The notes under the pieces are model-generated. The model made no database searches and was not told the DNA's origin. It worked only from the letters and a program-made list of their open reading frames with translations. This document shows positions 40,070 to 49,854 of a stretch of 64,000 bases of DNA, one piece after another. The number at the start of each line of letters is the position of its first letter. Position 1 is the stretch's first letter. The translations under genes and the position numbers were made by a program. The stretch spans positions 1,240,001 to 1,304,000 of the forward strand of contig NZ_VAJL01000001.1 of NCBI RefSeq assembly GCF_006175945.1, written 5' to 3'. This stretch comes from Chryseobacterium mulctrae (GTDB lineage Bacteria; Bacteroidota; Bacteroidia; Flavobacteriales; Weeksellaceae).

Positions 40070-43000
40070 TTACGGCTTTTTGGCACTTGATTTTGCAGAA
40101 TCTGTTTTTATTTCAACTTTGTCAGTAGCTGACTTTTTGTCTTTTTTCTTCTTTTTGAATAAAGAATTGAAGCTTTTGCTCCAAACAATACCTCCACCAT
40201 ACGCCTGATTTGCAGAACCATTCGTTCCTACAGTTCCTACACCCATTCCGATGTTCGTAGGTTTAGAATAACCTCTCAAGACCAATGTACCATCGTTTTT
40301 CTTAGAAATGTCATATTCTACCGACCCTTCACCGGAAAGATAATTGTTGCTTGTACTTTCTGTTTTGGTAAGTGGAATCCCCAAGCCCGTTTTCACCGTA
40401 ATTCGAGGTGATAAATCAAAACTAACCCCTGCATTCGCTCGGTCGCCAGTATTAGAAAACTGATCATTTCCTTTTACGTAATTCAAATCAATTTGAAATT
40501 CGTTACTCACTGTATTCAAAACTGAACCCAATTGCTTTAATAGCATATTATATCCCGAAGACTCTGCTATACCTGCAGCATCAATAGTTAATCCTCCACC
40601 GGAATTTGAAACATTAAACATATTAAGCAATAATATAGAACCAAATTGTAAAACATTTTCGCCTTCCGTCTGATTAATTTTTGCAGCTAAAGTTTCTTTT
40701 ACCTGGCTCGAAACATCAAGCGCGGTTACATTTAATGCAACTTTAGGATCATTTAAAGTATTGGTAATATTTGCCTGTAACAATACACTGATTGGCTGTA
40801 ATTGTCCCATATTTAAATAATCTCCAGCATTAGAAACCATTCTTACATAATTTGCAGAAATATCCAAAGCAGGCTTCATCGCATCACCATCCCATCTGAT
40901 GCTGCTATTTTTTTGAATCTGAAAAGTTCTGTTAAGGATTGCTTTAGACACGAAAGTTCCATTGTCAACCATATAAGATCCGTTCATGGCTATATTTCCT
41001 TGCCGATTCATCTGGAATCTCAGATTATTGGCCATTCCTTTCACCGTAATATTTCCTACATCATCTCCTACCAAAACATTTACTGTGGTCCCTTTATCAA
41101 CATCCAAACTGAAATCAATATTCATATTGGCTCCGGTTTTCTTTTTTTCTTCTAAAGTAACTAAACCGTCTTTTCCCTCTTTCAAAAACCTCAGCATTTT
41201 AAATTCTTCAACATTGGAAGTAGAACTTGAGTTAAAAGTAAATGTACTACCATTTAGAGCCTTCATATTTGGAGTAGAAAGATTTAAAGCAGAAACTGGT
41301 CCGTCAACATATAAATCACCTTGTCCGTAAACTCTACCCCAAAATAAATCGTAATCTTTTTGTGTGGTATTCAGCATTAATAAATTATCGGCTCTCATAA
41401 CGAGGTTGACTCCCATCGATGATAAAGTTTCAAATTGTATCGCACCAGAAATTGTTCCTGAAGAATTTGATCTTCCGTCGTGAACTCCAATATTATTTAA
41501 AATTGCCAATCCTTTAGAAAGTGGAATGACCGTATCATCAAATGAATAATCTACACCGGTAAATAAAAGTTTTAACCCAAACTCTTTTAAAGCAATGTCA
41601 CCACTATAATCAAGATTTTTGAGAGTACCATTTATTTTTAAATCTCCGGTTGCTTTCCCTCTTAAATTCCCAAAAATAGTTTGTACAAATTGTTGGGTAA
41701 AAGCCAAATCAAAGTCTCTTAATTCTGTTGTTAAATCTATTGTTGGCGATGGCGTATTGTTATTAACTGTGCCCGTAAGATGCAGGTTATTATTCCCAAT
41801 TACTCCCGCTGAAGCTACTTTTACGTCAACATCATAAACATTCAGAGAAAAGCCGTTGACTGCAGAAATCGTAACATCACCCATATCATTACCATTCATC
41901 ATAATGTTATCAACGGTAAGATCTACTAAAGGCTGCAACGTGCTTTTGTCCATTTTAATTTTCACATTACCATTCGCCAGACCTTTTATATCCATTGGGT
42001 TTCCACCCGACTGCATTTCTAAAATCTTTTCGATAGCAAAATTCTGAACTTCAGCATCTACATAAAAATCTTTAGCTGATTTAAAAATAGATTCATTAAT
42101 CAACAATGAACTATCATCCGAATAAATTTTCAAATTATGAATTTCAAAATCAGATGTTTTTCTGCGATAACTTATATAATGATTAAGCTCAGGATTGGTA
42201 TCGATTGACCATTTTACATTATTTAAATTAACTTCTGTAGGCTCAAATCTGAAAACATAATCGCCTTCAGGATTTGTGGACTGGTTAAAGTTGATGGCAT
42301 ATTCCTTCAGATTTTCATTCAATTCATCTTCCGGACTTCCATGTTTAAAACTGGTTGCTATTCTAAGAATCGAATTATTTTCGTTTTTACCTGTTAATAT
42401 TACATCTTTCAGGATATTTTTATTGTATTCTAACCTATTGATTTTTGCATAAAGTTGCTGTTCGGTATTTGCGGTATTAATTCTTACCATTACACTGTCA
42501 ACCATTGCACTGTCTCGGGTAACGACTACTCTATCGTCAAGTTTATAATCAGGATTAGCTTCTGCCAAAACACGGTCTGCCTCTGTAATCTCTTCCTTTT
42601 TTGTCATGATATACTTCAAAGAAGCAGCATCAAGATTCAGAATTAAATTATTTGAATTTCCATCATATTCTCCTCCCACTTTTGCACCTTGAGGAAGTTT
42701 CAAATCGGGCATAAAATAAGCAACCACCCCCTGTTCAACATCAAAATTCATCGCAAAGGTTTGTCCGCGATATAATTTTCTTGGCTCAGGGCCAACGAGA
42801 ATTTTTCCTAAACCATTTTCTACCATTCCTGCCAAATCGGCAAGATTATATTTCCCAGAAATTTTTCCGTTTACTGCGCCCGGCGCATCTACCAAAATAG
42901 AACGTTCTCCACCTTCTACAAAGGTCTTTAATTTAGCATTCGGAATATGATATTTCTGATCTGCTGTTGCAAAATTCACATTGAAAGCCTCTACGTCCAA

Positions 43001-44869
43001 ATTCAAATCATTGATGGTAGACATTGCCATTTTACCATTTACTCTACCACTTACGATCTGGCTTCCTGCTTTGTTGGTAAAATAATTCATATTCAAATAA
43101 GCAACATCAGCATCTACATTGGCAGAAATTCTTGAGGTACTAAAATCTATTAAACCTTTTATAGTGGCTTTTGCCTGCTCATCATTTACGGTAATCAATC
43201 CGTTGTATTTTTTATGATCTAAAAGACCATCCAACACAACATTATTGATTTCTTTATTCATAATTTCGATGCTTGAAATCTGAGATTTTGTACTCAGACG
43301 CATCGTGTTTACATCAAAACTTTGTCCGTCTAAATTGAATTTACCGGAGATTAAACCAACCGTTTTGCTTTTGGTAATAACAGAAGTATTTAAGTCGTTC
43401 ACTTCTGCATATCCTTTATATTTAGGTAAAGTCGAACTGTAATCCGTTAAAGAGAAATTAGAAATTTTTGCCTGCCCGATTCCTGTCATCAGATTCCCTG
43501 AAGAAACATAGACTTGTTTCGGAGTTACTTTCGCTGTTCCGTTATATTTTAATTTACCAAAATCGTCTGCAAAGTTTTTCATCTTTGAAGAAACGAAAGT
43601 CGGCATCATTGCTTTCAGATCTTTATACGTAAAATCTGCTGAAAGATCATTGGTTTCAATTAAGAAATTACCTTTAAGTAAATCTTTAGCTTTTAGTTTT
43701 TTTGTTGCAATATTTACCGAAGGATTTCTAATCAGGAAGTTTTCTAAGGTAAAATGATTTAACGGGCCTGTCATTTTCCCGCTTGCATTAAACGGAATAA
43801 AATTATCCCAGTTGGTGACAAAATAAGAAATATCGTAACCACTTATCTGGCTACCCAATTTCATATTCATGTCCCACTTTACTTTATTTGTAAAATCTGC
43901 CCACGAACCTTTGTTTAAATTAAATTTAATATCTCCCTGAAGAAGCGAATGATCTGTATTTAAAGTAAGATCTCCCAAAGCCAGAAAATCTTCAGTCATC
44001 GAAAAATCGGTAGAAAATGTTTCTACAAAGTGAGATTTTCCCCATCTTTTGGTGGTAAAAGTAAAATTATCAATCCGTGCATCAATGTTTACGCCTTTTA
44101 CTTTTACTTTTGGAACAATAAGATTAACGTTTGTTGCCGTTAACCATTTCCCAGGTTCACCCGGAGAATTTAGATTAACGATAGAAACTTTTGAATTTAA
44201 AATCTCCAGACGTGCATTCAGTTGAAAGGGAGGTTTTTTCGGGTCTCTTTTTTTTCCGCTGTCGAAAAGTTGTGTAAAACGGATGAAATTTGAAATACTG
44301 TCGCCTTTATAAGTAATCACCTTTATATCAGCATCATTAAGTTTCAACCCATTAAAACTTAATGAATTATTTTTTCCGATATTGGTCGCCAAAGAAAACC
44401 AGTCAGAATTAGCTTTGAATTCTCTTACCTTAATAAAGTCTAAATTTTTGTAATCCTTTATTTTTAAACCTTTAATGGTAACATCTCCAAAAAAATCTAC
44501 CTCTACACTTTCCGTAGACATTTTCGCCTTAAAATCTCTGTTTACGATTTGTAAAGCCTGATCTGCAGCCCATCTTTTGGTAACGGGTAAATTAATAGCA
44601 ATTAAAACAAGAACGATGATTGAGAAAAGGGTCCAGAAAAGAAATAATAATAATTTTGCCCACCAAGAATAGCTTACAACATCTTTTGCAGCCTGTTTAC
44701 CAAACTCTTGTGCGGTATCTATCGGATGGTTTATAGCGTCGGAAGCCAATTCAGAAGCTTCTTTTACGGTCTCCTGAACATTTTCTACGGTCTTCTGCAC
44801 CTGATCTCCCAGATTTTCAGCTACCGATTTTTTGTTCTCATTTTCGTTATTATTCTCTAACTTTGCCAT
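40070..44869 (-). CDS. tamB: TamB-like translocation/assembly protein (AsmA/DUF490 family)
   Basis: 1599 residues from the ATG at 44869 (MAKLENNNENENKKS); the longer frame lies inside the divergent tsaD gene. An acidic, Glu/Asn-rich N-terminus is followed by one inner-membrane helix at about residues 70-96 (LLLFLFWTLFSIIVLVLIAI), then a very long periplasmic beta-rich region with AsmA-type repeats. The C-terminal 400 residues carry DUF490 features (NVLVGDDVGNITVKG, GQLQPISVLLQANI, GGGLTIDAAGIAESSGY, DISKKNDGTLVLRGYSKP), ending in a Lys-rich tail. TamB-like proteins bridge the envelope and move phospholipids or help outer-membrane assembly. The start lies 4 bp from the tsaD start. Confidence 0.88.
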   Translation of the reverse strand: MAKLENNNENENKKSVAENLGDQVQKTVENVQETVKEASELASDAINHPIDTAQEFGKQAAKDVVSYSWWAKLLLFLFWTLFSIIVLVLIAINLPVTKRWAADQALQIVNRDFKAKMSTESVEVDFFGDVTIKGLKIKDYKNLDFIKVREFKANSDWFSLATNIGKNNSLSFNGLKLNDADIKVITYKGDSISNFIRFTQLFDSGKKRDPKKPPFQLNARLEILNSKVSIVNLNSPGEPGKWLTATNVNLIVPKVKVKGVNIDARIDNFTFTTKRWGKSHFVETFSTDFSMTEDFLALGDLTLNTDHSLLQGDIKFNLNKGSWADFTNKVKWDMNMKLGSQISGYDISYFVTNWDNFIPFNASGKMTGPLNHFTLENFLIRNPSVNIATKKLKAKDLLKGNFLIETNDLSADFTYKDLKAMMPTFVSSKMKNFADDFGKLKYNGTAKVTPKQVYVSSGNLMTGIGQAKISNFSLTDYSSTLPKYKGYAEVNDLNTSVITKSKTVGLISGKFNLDGQSFDVNTMRLSTKSQISSIEIMNKEINNVVLDGLLDHKKYNGLITVNDEQAKATIKGLIDFSTSRISANVDADVAYLNMNYFTNKAGSQIVSGRVNGKMAMSTINDLNLDVEAFNVNFATADQKYHIPNAKLKTFVEGGERSILVDAPGAVNGKISGKYNLADLAGMVENGLGKILVGPEPRKLYRGQTFAMNFDVEQGVVAYFMPDLKLPQGAKVGGEYDGNSNNLILNLDAASLKYIMTKKEEITEADRVLAEANPDYKLDDRVVVTRDSAMVDSVMVRINTANTEQQLYAKINRLEYNKNILKDVILTGKNENNSILRIATSFKHGSPEDELNENLKEYAINFNQSTNPEGDYVFRFEPTEVNLNNVKWSIDTNPELNHYISYRRKTSDFEIHNLKIYSDDSSLLINESIFKSAKDFYVDAEVQNFAIEKILEMQSGGNPMDIKGLANGNVKIKMDKSTLQPLVDLTVDNIMMNGNDMGDVTISAVNGFSLNVYDVDVKVASAGVIGNNNLHLTGTVNNNTPSPTIDLTTELRDFDLAFTQQFVQTIFGNLRGKATGDLKINGTLKNLDYSGDIALKEFGLKLLFTGVDYSFDDTVIPLSKGLAILNNIGVHDGRSNSSGTISGAIQFETLSSMGVNLVMRADNLLMLNTTQKDYDLFWGRVYGQGDLYVDGPVSALNLSTPNMKALNGSTFTFNSSSTSNVEEFKMLRFLKEGKDGLVTLEEKKKTGANMNIDFSLDVDKGTTVNVLVGDDVGNITVKGMANNLRFQMNRQGNIAMNGSYMVDNGTFVSKAILNRTFQIQKNSSIRWDGDAMKPALDISANYVRMVSNAGDYLNMGQLQPISVLLQANITNTLNDPKVALNVTALDVSSQVKETLAAKINQTEGENVLQFGSILLLNMFNVSNSGGGLTIDAAGIAESSGYNMLLKQLGSVLNTVSNEFQIDLNYVKGNDQFSNTGDRANAGVSFDLSPRITVKTGLGIPLTKTESTSNNYLSGEGSVEYDISKKNDGTLVLRGYSKPTNIGMGVGTVGTNGSANQAYGGGIVWSKSFNSLFKKKKKDKKSATDKVEIKTDSAKSSAKKP
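44832..44865 (+). promoter_or_regulatory. Promoter of tsaD inside the tamB coding sequence
   Basis: TTG at 44832-44834, a 23-bp spacer, and TAACTTTG at 44858-44865: a good match to TTG-N(17-23)-TAnnTTTG. It lies within the first codons of tamB on the opposite strand and only 8 bp before the tsaD ATG, so the mRNA would start almost at the start codon. Confidence 0.75.
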
Positions 44870-44873
44870 TATT

Positions 44874-45890
44874 ATGAGCGACTCTATAATTTTAGGTATC
44901 GAATCATCTTGCGATGACACTTCAGCAGCTATTATCAAAGGAAATTCTATTCTTTCAAACATTGCAGCCAATCAGGAAATCCACAAAGAATATGGTGGTG
45001 TAGTTCCCGAGCTGGCTTCACGTGCCCATCAGCAGAATATTATTCCTGTTGTTGAAAAATCTATACTTAAAGCAAATATACAACAAAATGCAATTTCAGC
45101 CATAGGCTTTACGAGAGGTCCCGGACTTTTGGGTTCTCTGCTTGTAGGAACCTCTTTTGCCAAGTCGCTCGCGATGAGTCTAGATGTTCCTTTAATAGAA
45201 GTAAATCACCTTCAGGCGCATATTTTAGCGCATTTCATTGATGATGCAAATCCTATGCCGCCCAAATTTCCGTTTCTATGTTTAACCGTAAGTGGAGGAC
45301 ATACAATGATTGTCTTGGTAAAAGATTATTTCGACATGGAAATTATCGGAAAAACAATTGATGATGCAGCGGGTGAAGCTTTTGATAAAATCGGGAAAAT
45401 TTTTGATTTAGATTATCCTGCAGGTCCAATCATCGACCGATTGGCAAAAGAAGGAAATTCTGATGCTTTTAAATTTAATAAACCTAAATTAGACAACTAC
45501 GATTATTCATTTAGCGGAATTAAAACTTCAGTTTTATATTTCATTCAGAAAGAAGTAAAGAAAAATCCTGATTTCATTAAAGAAAACATGAATGATCTTT
45601 GTGCTTCGGTACAAAAATGTATCATCGAAATTTTAATGAATAAATTAGAAAAAGCTGCAAAAGATTTAAACATCAAAGAAGTTGCGATTGCCGGTGGAGT
45701 TTCTGCCAATTCAGCATTGAGAAAAGTAATGCAGGACAATCACGAAAAATTAGGCTGGAATATTTACATTCCGAAATTTGAATATACCACCGATAACGCA
45801 GCAATGATTGCAATGGTTGCTCAGCTTAAATTTGAAAGAGGAGAATTTACAGATTTAAGAACTACAGCAACCTCAAAATACGATTTATAA
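44874..45890 (+). CDS. tsaD: tRNA N6-threonylcarbamoyladenosine synthase subunit TsaD
   Basis: 338 residues from the ATG at 44874 (MSDSIILGIESSCDDTSAAI). The Kae1/TsaD family signatures are complete: GIESSCDDTSAAII, GPGLLGSLLVGTSFAKSLA, metal-binding VNHLQAHILAHF, VSGGHTMIV, DDAAGEAFDKIGK, and the later AGGVSANSALR and YTTDNAAMIA. It catalyses transfer of the threonylcarbamoyl group to A37 of ANN-reading tRNAs with TsaB and TsaE, which are not in the window. It is head-to-head with tamB and overlaps the next gene by one base. Confidence 0.97.
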   Translation: MSDSIILGIESSCDDTSAAIIKGNSILSNIAANQEIHKEYGGVVPELASRAHQQNIIPVVEKSILKANIQQNAISAIGFTRGPGLLGSLLVGTSFAKSLAMSLDVPLIEVNHLQAHILAHFIDDANPMPPKFPFLCLTVSGGHTMIVLVKDYFDMEIIGKTIDDAAGEAFDKIGKIFDLDYPAGPIIDRLAKEGNSDAFKFNKPKLDNYDYSFSGIKTSVLYFIQKEVKKNPDFIKENMNDLCASVQKCIIEILMNKLEKAAKDLNIKEVAIAGGVSANSALRKVMQDNHEKLGWNIYIPKFEYTTDNAAMIAMVAQLKFERGEFTDLRTTATSKYDL

Positions 45891-46300
45891 TGAAGATATT
45901 ATTAGAAGAAAAAGTACTGGGAACACAATCTAAAAAGAACTCGAAATATTATTGGGTTTTAGAAACCATTACCGGGAAAAATGAAGTGACAGAACAATCT
46001 GAAGACGAAGATTATTTAATGGCGAGTTCAGAAATTGGATATATTCAAAATATAAAAGAAGAAATTATTGAGAAAATAAATTCTGAAAATGTTTTCAGTT
46101 TTGATTTCGAACCAAAAGAAGGAGATTATTTGTCGATCAAAAATAATTTAAGAAAAAATGAATATCTGAATATGATCTTCATGAATAATGTTTGGATTGA
46201 GGAAATTTATATGTGTTCATACAGAGATTGTGAAGGCGATATTTATACCACGATAAAAACCGGAGTGGCATTTATAAGTGAAAATGAGATATTTTTTTAA
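45890..46300 (+). CDS. Hypothetical protein of the DUF4288-like size class
   Basis: 136 residues, starting within the tsaD stop (TAATG overlap), so translation is likely coupled. The sequence is acidic with aromatic residues (EKVLGTQSKKNSKYYWVLET, YMCSYRDCEGDIYTTIKTG) and has no signal peptide or membrane segment. I recognise no domain; DUF4288 is only a guess from the length and the opening strand. It precedes rsmE by 48 bp, so it may be carried in a tsaD-rsmE transcript. Confidence 0.65.
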   Translation: MKILLEEKVLGTQSKKNSKYYWVLETITGKNEVTEQSEDEDYLMASSEIGYIQNIKEEIIEKINSENVFSFDFEPKEGDYLSIKNNLRKNEYLNMIFMNNVWIEEIYMCSYRDCEGDIYTTIKTGVAFISENEIFF

Positions 46301-46348
46301 AGAACATTAACTTAATTTAAATCAGATAGATTCTAAATATTCCATTTT

Positions 46349-47047
46349 ATGAAACTTTTTTTTGGAGAAATCAATAACGGAAAAGCAATCATCAATGACG
46401 AAGAACAGCAACACATTGTAAAAGTTCTTCGTATGAAAGACGGGGAAGAAATACATGTGACTGACGGAAAGGGAAATCTTGCTTCCGGAACATTGATTAT
46501 TGAAGGCAAAAAAGCAGGAATTGAAGTTGCTGAAATTAAAACGGAAACTCCAGATTTCAGTCCTAAACTTCACATTGCCATTGCTCCGACAAAAAATATT
46601 GACCGTATCGAGTTTTTCGTGGAAAAAGCTGTAGAAATGGGAATTTCTGAAATAACCATTCTTCAAACCGAACAAACTGAACGTAAAAATTTAAACATTG
46701 ATAAAATCAGGAAACAGGCAATTGCAGCCTCAAAGCAAAGTTTGAGATTTCATTTTCCTGTTATAAATGATTTGATTAAAATTCAGGATTTTCTTAAAAC
46801 GATTGATTCTGAAACCACTTTTGTAGCGCATTGTAACGAAAATTTAGAAAGAATTGCTTTAAATGAAATTCCAAAATTAGAAAACTATACTTTTCTGATA
46901 GGTCCCGAAGGTGATTTCTCGGATAAGGAGATTCTATTTTTAGCAGAAAAAGGAATCAAAGCGGTTTCATTAGGAAATCAAAGATTAAGAACGGAAACTG
47001 CGGGAGTTTTTGTGTCTGCTTGGAATTATAATAAGATGATTAAATAG
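46349..47047 (+). CDS. rsmE: 16S rRNA m3U1498 methyltransferase RsmE
   Basis: 232 residues: an N-terminal PUA-like domain (residues 1-70, HIVKVLRMKDGEEIHVTDGK) and a SPOUT domain (about 75-230) with the trefoil-knot motifs FLIGPEGDFSDKEI and SLGNQRLRTETAGV. KQSLRFHFPVI carries the RNA-contact region (usually EQ.gR...P). It methylates N3 of U1498 in helix 44 of 16S rRNA. Its last 8 bp overlap the end of the convergent outer-membrane protein gene. Confidence 0.94.
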   Translation: MKLFFGEINNGKAIINDEEQQHIVKVLRMKDGEEIHVTDGKGNLASGTLIIEGKKAGIEVAEIKTETPDFSPKLHIAIAPTKNIDRIEFFVEKAVEMGISEITILQTEQTERKNLNIDKIRKQAIAASKQSLRFHFPVINDLIKIQDFLKTIDSETTFVAHCNENLERIALNEIPKLENYTFLIGPEGDFSDKEILFLAEKGIKAVSLGNQRLRTETAGVFVSAWNYNKMIK

Positions 47048-47576
47048 TTTTCTCTTTAAATCTTTTTATCGGCCAGGTAATTCCTACCTGAAGAGTATTG
47101 ATCGGAAAATTTTCGGCTTTTAATAATCTGAAATTATATCCGACAGTCAGCTTTCCGCCACCGCCACCAAATCCAAAATATGGCATTACTCGTGGAATTA
47201 CTTTTTCAAAATTAGTCTGGAATTGCACTTCTGCCCCTAAAGCAATTCCTGCACTTGAGCTTACTCCGATTTTAGGAGCCATAAAAAAATCATATCGGTT
47301 ATTGAATATAAAATCACTTCCTGCATAATATACTTTTGCAGCACCGTGATTTCCCCCATACTCGATGATTCTGGCAAAAATAACTTCAATGATGTGCATT
47401 TGCGACGCTCTGAATGTTTCTGTATTATCTTTTGCGTCACCTGCATAATGATAACCTACTAATATTGCAGGAGTAACCGTAGTTTTTAATTTTCTATGAG
47501 AGAGCGTATCAAATTTCAATTGAGAGAACACACTACAGGATAAAAGCAAAAATAAAACTAGGAATAATCTCGCCAT
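47040..47576 (-). CDS. Predicted outer-membrane beta-barrel protein
   Basis: 178 residues with a signal peptide (MARLFLVLFLLLSCSVFS; cleavage near residue 18). The mature part is made of amphipathic strands and glycine-rich turns (YFGFGGGGGKLTVGYNFRLL, MAPKIGVSSSAGIALGAEVQ) and ends in an aromatic-rich strand. This fits a small beta-barrel of unknown function. The gene is convergent and overlaps rsmE by 8 bp, with the TrmH-family gene ahead of it on the same strand (27 bp). Confidence 0.7.
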   Translation of the reverse strand: MARLFLVLFLLLSCSVFSQLKFDTLSHRKLKTTVTPAILVGYHYAGDAKDNTETFRASQMHIIEVIFARIIEYGGNHGAAKVYYAGSDFIFNNRYDFFMAPKIGVSSSAGIALGAEVQFQTNFEKVIPRVMPYFGFGGGGGKLTVGYNFRLLKAENFPINTLQVGITWPIKRFKEKTI

Positions 47577-47603
47577 GATGATTTAAAATTTTAATAATAA
47601 CTT

Positions 47604-48275
47604 TTAAAAGCTAAAATTATTATCCTTTAAGTATTTTTCAAAAATCTGGTTCCCGCTTCTCATAGAGTTTACTGCCCAACGAATTTTCATTCTCAGGAGT
47701 TTTTCCTCATTTAATTTATAATCAATATTCGATTTTATCAGCTTTTGCTTTAATTCATACATACAAATTGAGGCAGCAACAGAAACATTAAAACTTCTTG
47801 TAAAACCATACATCGGGATTGCCAAAGTTTCATCTGCAAAATCTAAGATCTCTTCTGAAACGCCTTCCATTTCAGTTCCGAAAACCAAAGCGATCGGTTC
47901 GGTAATCTCATATTCAGGTAAAAATTTTGCATTTTTTTCTAAAGAAACTGCCACCATTTTATAACCTCTGTCCTTAATATTCTGAAAAGACTCCATATTT
48001 CTTGGAAGTCTTTCAACTTCAACCCAAGTATCTGCGCCTTTTGTCACTCTTAAATTGGGCTCAAAGCTGTGCTCTTCCTGCAATGCCACCACTTTATGAA
48101 AACCACAAGCTTCAACAGAACGTACAATTGCCGCTGCGTTTCTGAATTGATAAACATCTTCAATCACCGGAAGTATAAAATCTGAACTTTCGGGAGCAAA
48201 ATGTTCGATTTTTCTTAATCTTTCTTCCGTTAAAAATTGCTGTAAATATTCGTAAGTTTTCTCTAAATCTTTCAT
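47604..48275 (-). CDS. TrmH-family (SpoU) RNA 2'-O-methyltransferase
   Basis: 223 residues with the SPOUT motifs in order: ENRNxxA-like PVIEDVYQFRNAAAIVRSVE (motif 1, residues about 36-55), ALVFGTEMEGVSEEIL (motif 2, about 128) and IPMYGFTRSFNVSVAASICM (motif 3, about 151). The length and C-terminal helix (RWAVNSMRSGNQIFEKYL) resemble TrmH, which 2'-O-methylates G18 of tRNA. Whether it is a true TrmH or another RNA target is not decidable by eye. It stands divergent from the asparaginase gene (84 bp). Confidence 0.88.
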   Translation of the reverse strand: MKDLEKTYEYLQQFLTEERLRKIEHFAPESSDFILPVIEDVYQFRNAAAIVRSVEACGFHKVVALQEEHSFEPNLRVTKGADTWVEVERLPRNMESFQNIKDRGYKMVAVSLEKNAKFLPEYEITEPIALVFGTEMEGVSEEILDFADETLAIPMYGFTRSFNVSVAASICMYELKQKLIKSNIDYKLNEEKLLRMKIRWAVNSMRSGNQIFEKYLKDNNFSF

Positions 48276-48359
48276 CTTCTTTCAAATCTTTGCAAATTAA
48301 CGTAATTTTGAAATTCTGAACCTGAAAAGAAACTCAAAATCTTTAATTTAAATAAAAAA

Positions 48360-49376
48360 ATGAAGAGAAAAGTCCTTCTGATTTATACCGGCGGAACGAT
48401 TGGTATGGAAAAAGATTACGAAACCGGGAGTCTCCGTGCCTTTGATTTCGGAAATATTTTTGAAAAAATGCCCGAAATGAAATTGATGGAATGCGAAGTT
48501 TTCGTACATCCTTTTGCACAACCGCTCGACTCATCCGATATGGGACCAGAAGAATGGAGAGTAATTGCCAATCTGATATTCGACAATTATAAAAAATATG
48601 ACGGTTTCCTGATTCTCCATGGAACAGATACGATGTCTTATACTGCTTCTGCATTGAGTTTTATGCTGAAAGGTTTAACAAAACCAGTTATTTTAACAGG
48701 TTCACAACTTCCGATTGGAGATTTGAGAACCGACGCCAAAGAAAATCTTCTGACCAGTTTGTATTATGCAAGTCTTTATGAAGAAAATGAAGCCGTGATA
48801 CAGGAAGTTGCGATTTATTTTGAATATAAATTATTGAGAGGAAACCGTACTTTAAAATATTCTGCGGAGTATTTTGATGCGTATGCAAGTCCGAATTACC
48901 CAATTTTAGGGCAATCTGGAGTTCATTTGAAAATCGACAAGGATAATCTTTTCCGTTGTGACGGCAAAATTGAATTTCATGTAGACGAACATATTTCTGA
49001 AGATGTTTTGTTCTGCAGAATTTTCCCAGGAATGAAGCTGAATCATTTTAAAGAAATTCCGAAAATGAAGGTTTTAATTTTACAGGTTTTTGGTTCTGGA
49101 ACAATTTTCAGCAACGAAAAAACCTTGGAAACTTTGCAGCAAATCAGAAATAACGGGACTGAAATCGTAGTGGTAAGTCAGTGTATTTCAGGTGGAATAT
49201 CGTTTGGAAAATATGAGAACTCTAATATTTTCTCAAGAATTGGTGCCATCAGTGGAAGAGATATGACCGCAGAAGCTGCCATCACAAAAGCAATGCACTT
49301 GATTGACAACCCAAATTACAGCGGAAGTTTTGCAGATAATTTTTCATGGAATCTTTGTGGAGAAATAAGCGAGTAA
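48360..49376 (+). CDS. ansA: Type I (cytoplasmic) L-asparaginase
   Basis: 338 residues without signal peptide. The two catalytic threonines are visible in LLIYTGGTIGMEKDY (residues about 6-20) and LILHGTDTMSYTASALSFML (about 82-101); SGTIF and the ansA-type GSQLPIGDLRTDAKENLL follow. It hydrolyses asparagine to aspartate and ammonia. The lack of an export signal and the 338-residue length favour the low-affinity cytoplasmic type. The tRNA-Ser gene begins 60 bp downstream. Confidence 0.92.
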   Translation: MKRKVLLIYTGGTIGMEKDYETGSLRAFDFGNIFEKMPEMKLMECEVFVHPFAQPLDSSDMGPEEWRVIANLIFDNYKKYDGFLILHGTDTMSYTASALSFMLKGLTKPVILTGSQLPIGDLRTDAKENLLTSLYYASLYEENEAVIQEVAIYFEYKLLRGNRTLKYSAEYFDAYASPNYPILGQSGVHLKIDKDNLFRCDGKIEFHVDEHISEDVLFCRIFPGMKLNHFKEIPKMKVLILQVFGSGTIFSNEKTLETLQQIRNNGTEIVVVSQCISGGISFGKYENSNIFSRIGAISGRDMTAEAAITKAMHLIDNPNYSGSFADNFSWNLCGEISE

Positions 49377-49436
49377 TTTTAAATTAAAGAATTTGTAGAT
49401 TCAATAAAATAGCCTATTTTTGCAGTCTTCAAACAT

Positions 49437-49523
49437 AGAGAGGTGTCCGAGTGGTTGAAGGAGCTACCCTGGAAAGGTAGTATACGGGTAACTGTATCGT
49501 GGGTTCGAATCCCATCTTCTCTA
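49437..49523 (+). tRNA. tRNA-Ser (anticodon GGA)
   Basis: 87 bases folding as a class II tRNA. Acceptor strand AGAGAGG (49437-49443) pairs with CTTCTCT (49516-49522, one G-T). The D-arm is GTCCGAGTGGTTGAAGGA; the anticodon arm is CTACC-CTGGAAA-GGTAG with anticodon GGA at 49471-49473; a long variable arm (TATACGGGTAACTGTATC) follows; and the T-arm is GTGGG-TTCGAAT-CCCAT. CCA is not encoded. A terminator lies 8 bp beyond. Confidence 0.97.
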
Positions 49524-49530
49524 CAAAACA

Positions 49531-49557
49531 AAACCAGATCAATTGATCTGGTTTTTT
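49531..49557 (+). terminator. Intrinsic terminator of tRNA-Ser
   Basis: Perfect inverted repeat AAACCAGATCAATTGATCTGGTTT followed by a T run, directly after the tRNA. Confidence 0.9.
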
Positions 49558-49854
49558 GCTTGAAATGCAGTTTCAAAATGCATTTCGACAATATAATGAT
49601 GTGTATGAATGTTCAATAAATATTCTTTCATTTTAAAGCAAAAGAACCAAAAGCTCAAAACAGAAACCTTTTGTTAACATTAATAATCAATCCTAAAATT
49701 CCCAAAACCCGTGCGGATTATTTATATTAATTGGTTATTAGTTTTAACCGCTTTCAAGCAATGGGAATTTTATTAAATGGATTAATCTTTTATTTTTTTC
49801 TAAATCGGGCAATTTGTTTTAATTTCTAAATTCTAGTTTTGAAACCTCATTTCT

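Noticed and set aside
49379..49591. Minus-strand 70-residue frame containing REDGIRTHDTVTRILPFQGS
   Set aside because: It is the reverse translation of the tRNA-Ser gene, a well-known false protein.
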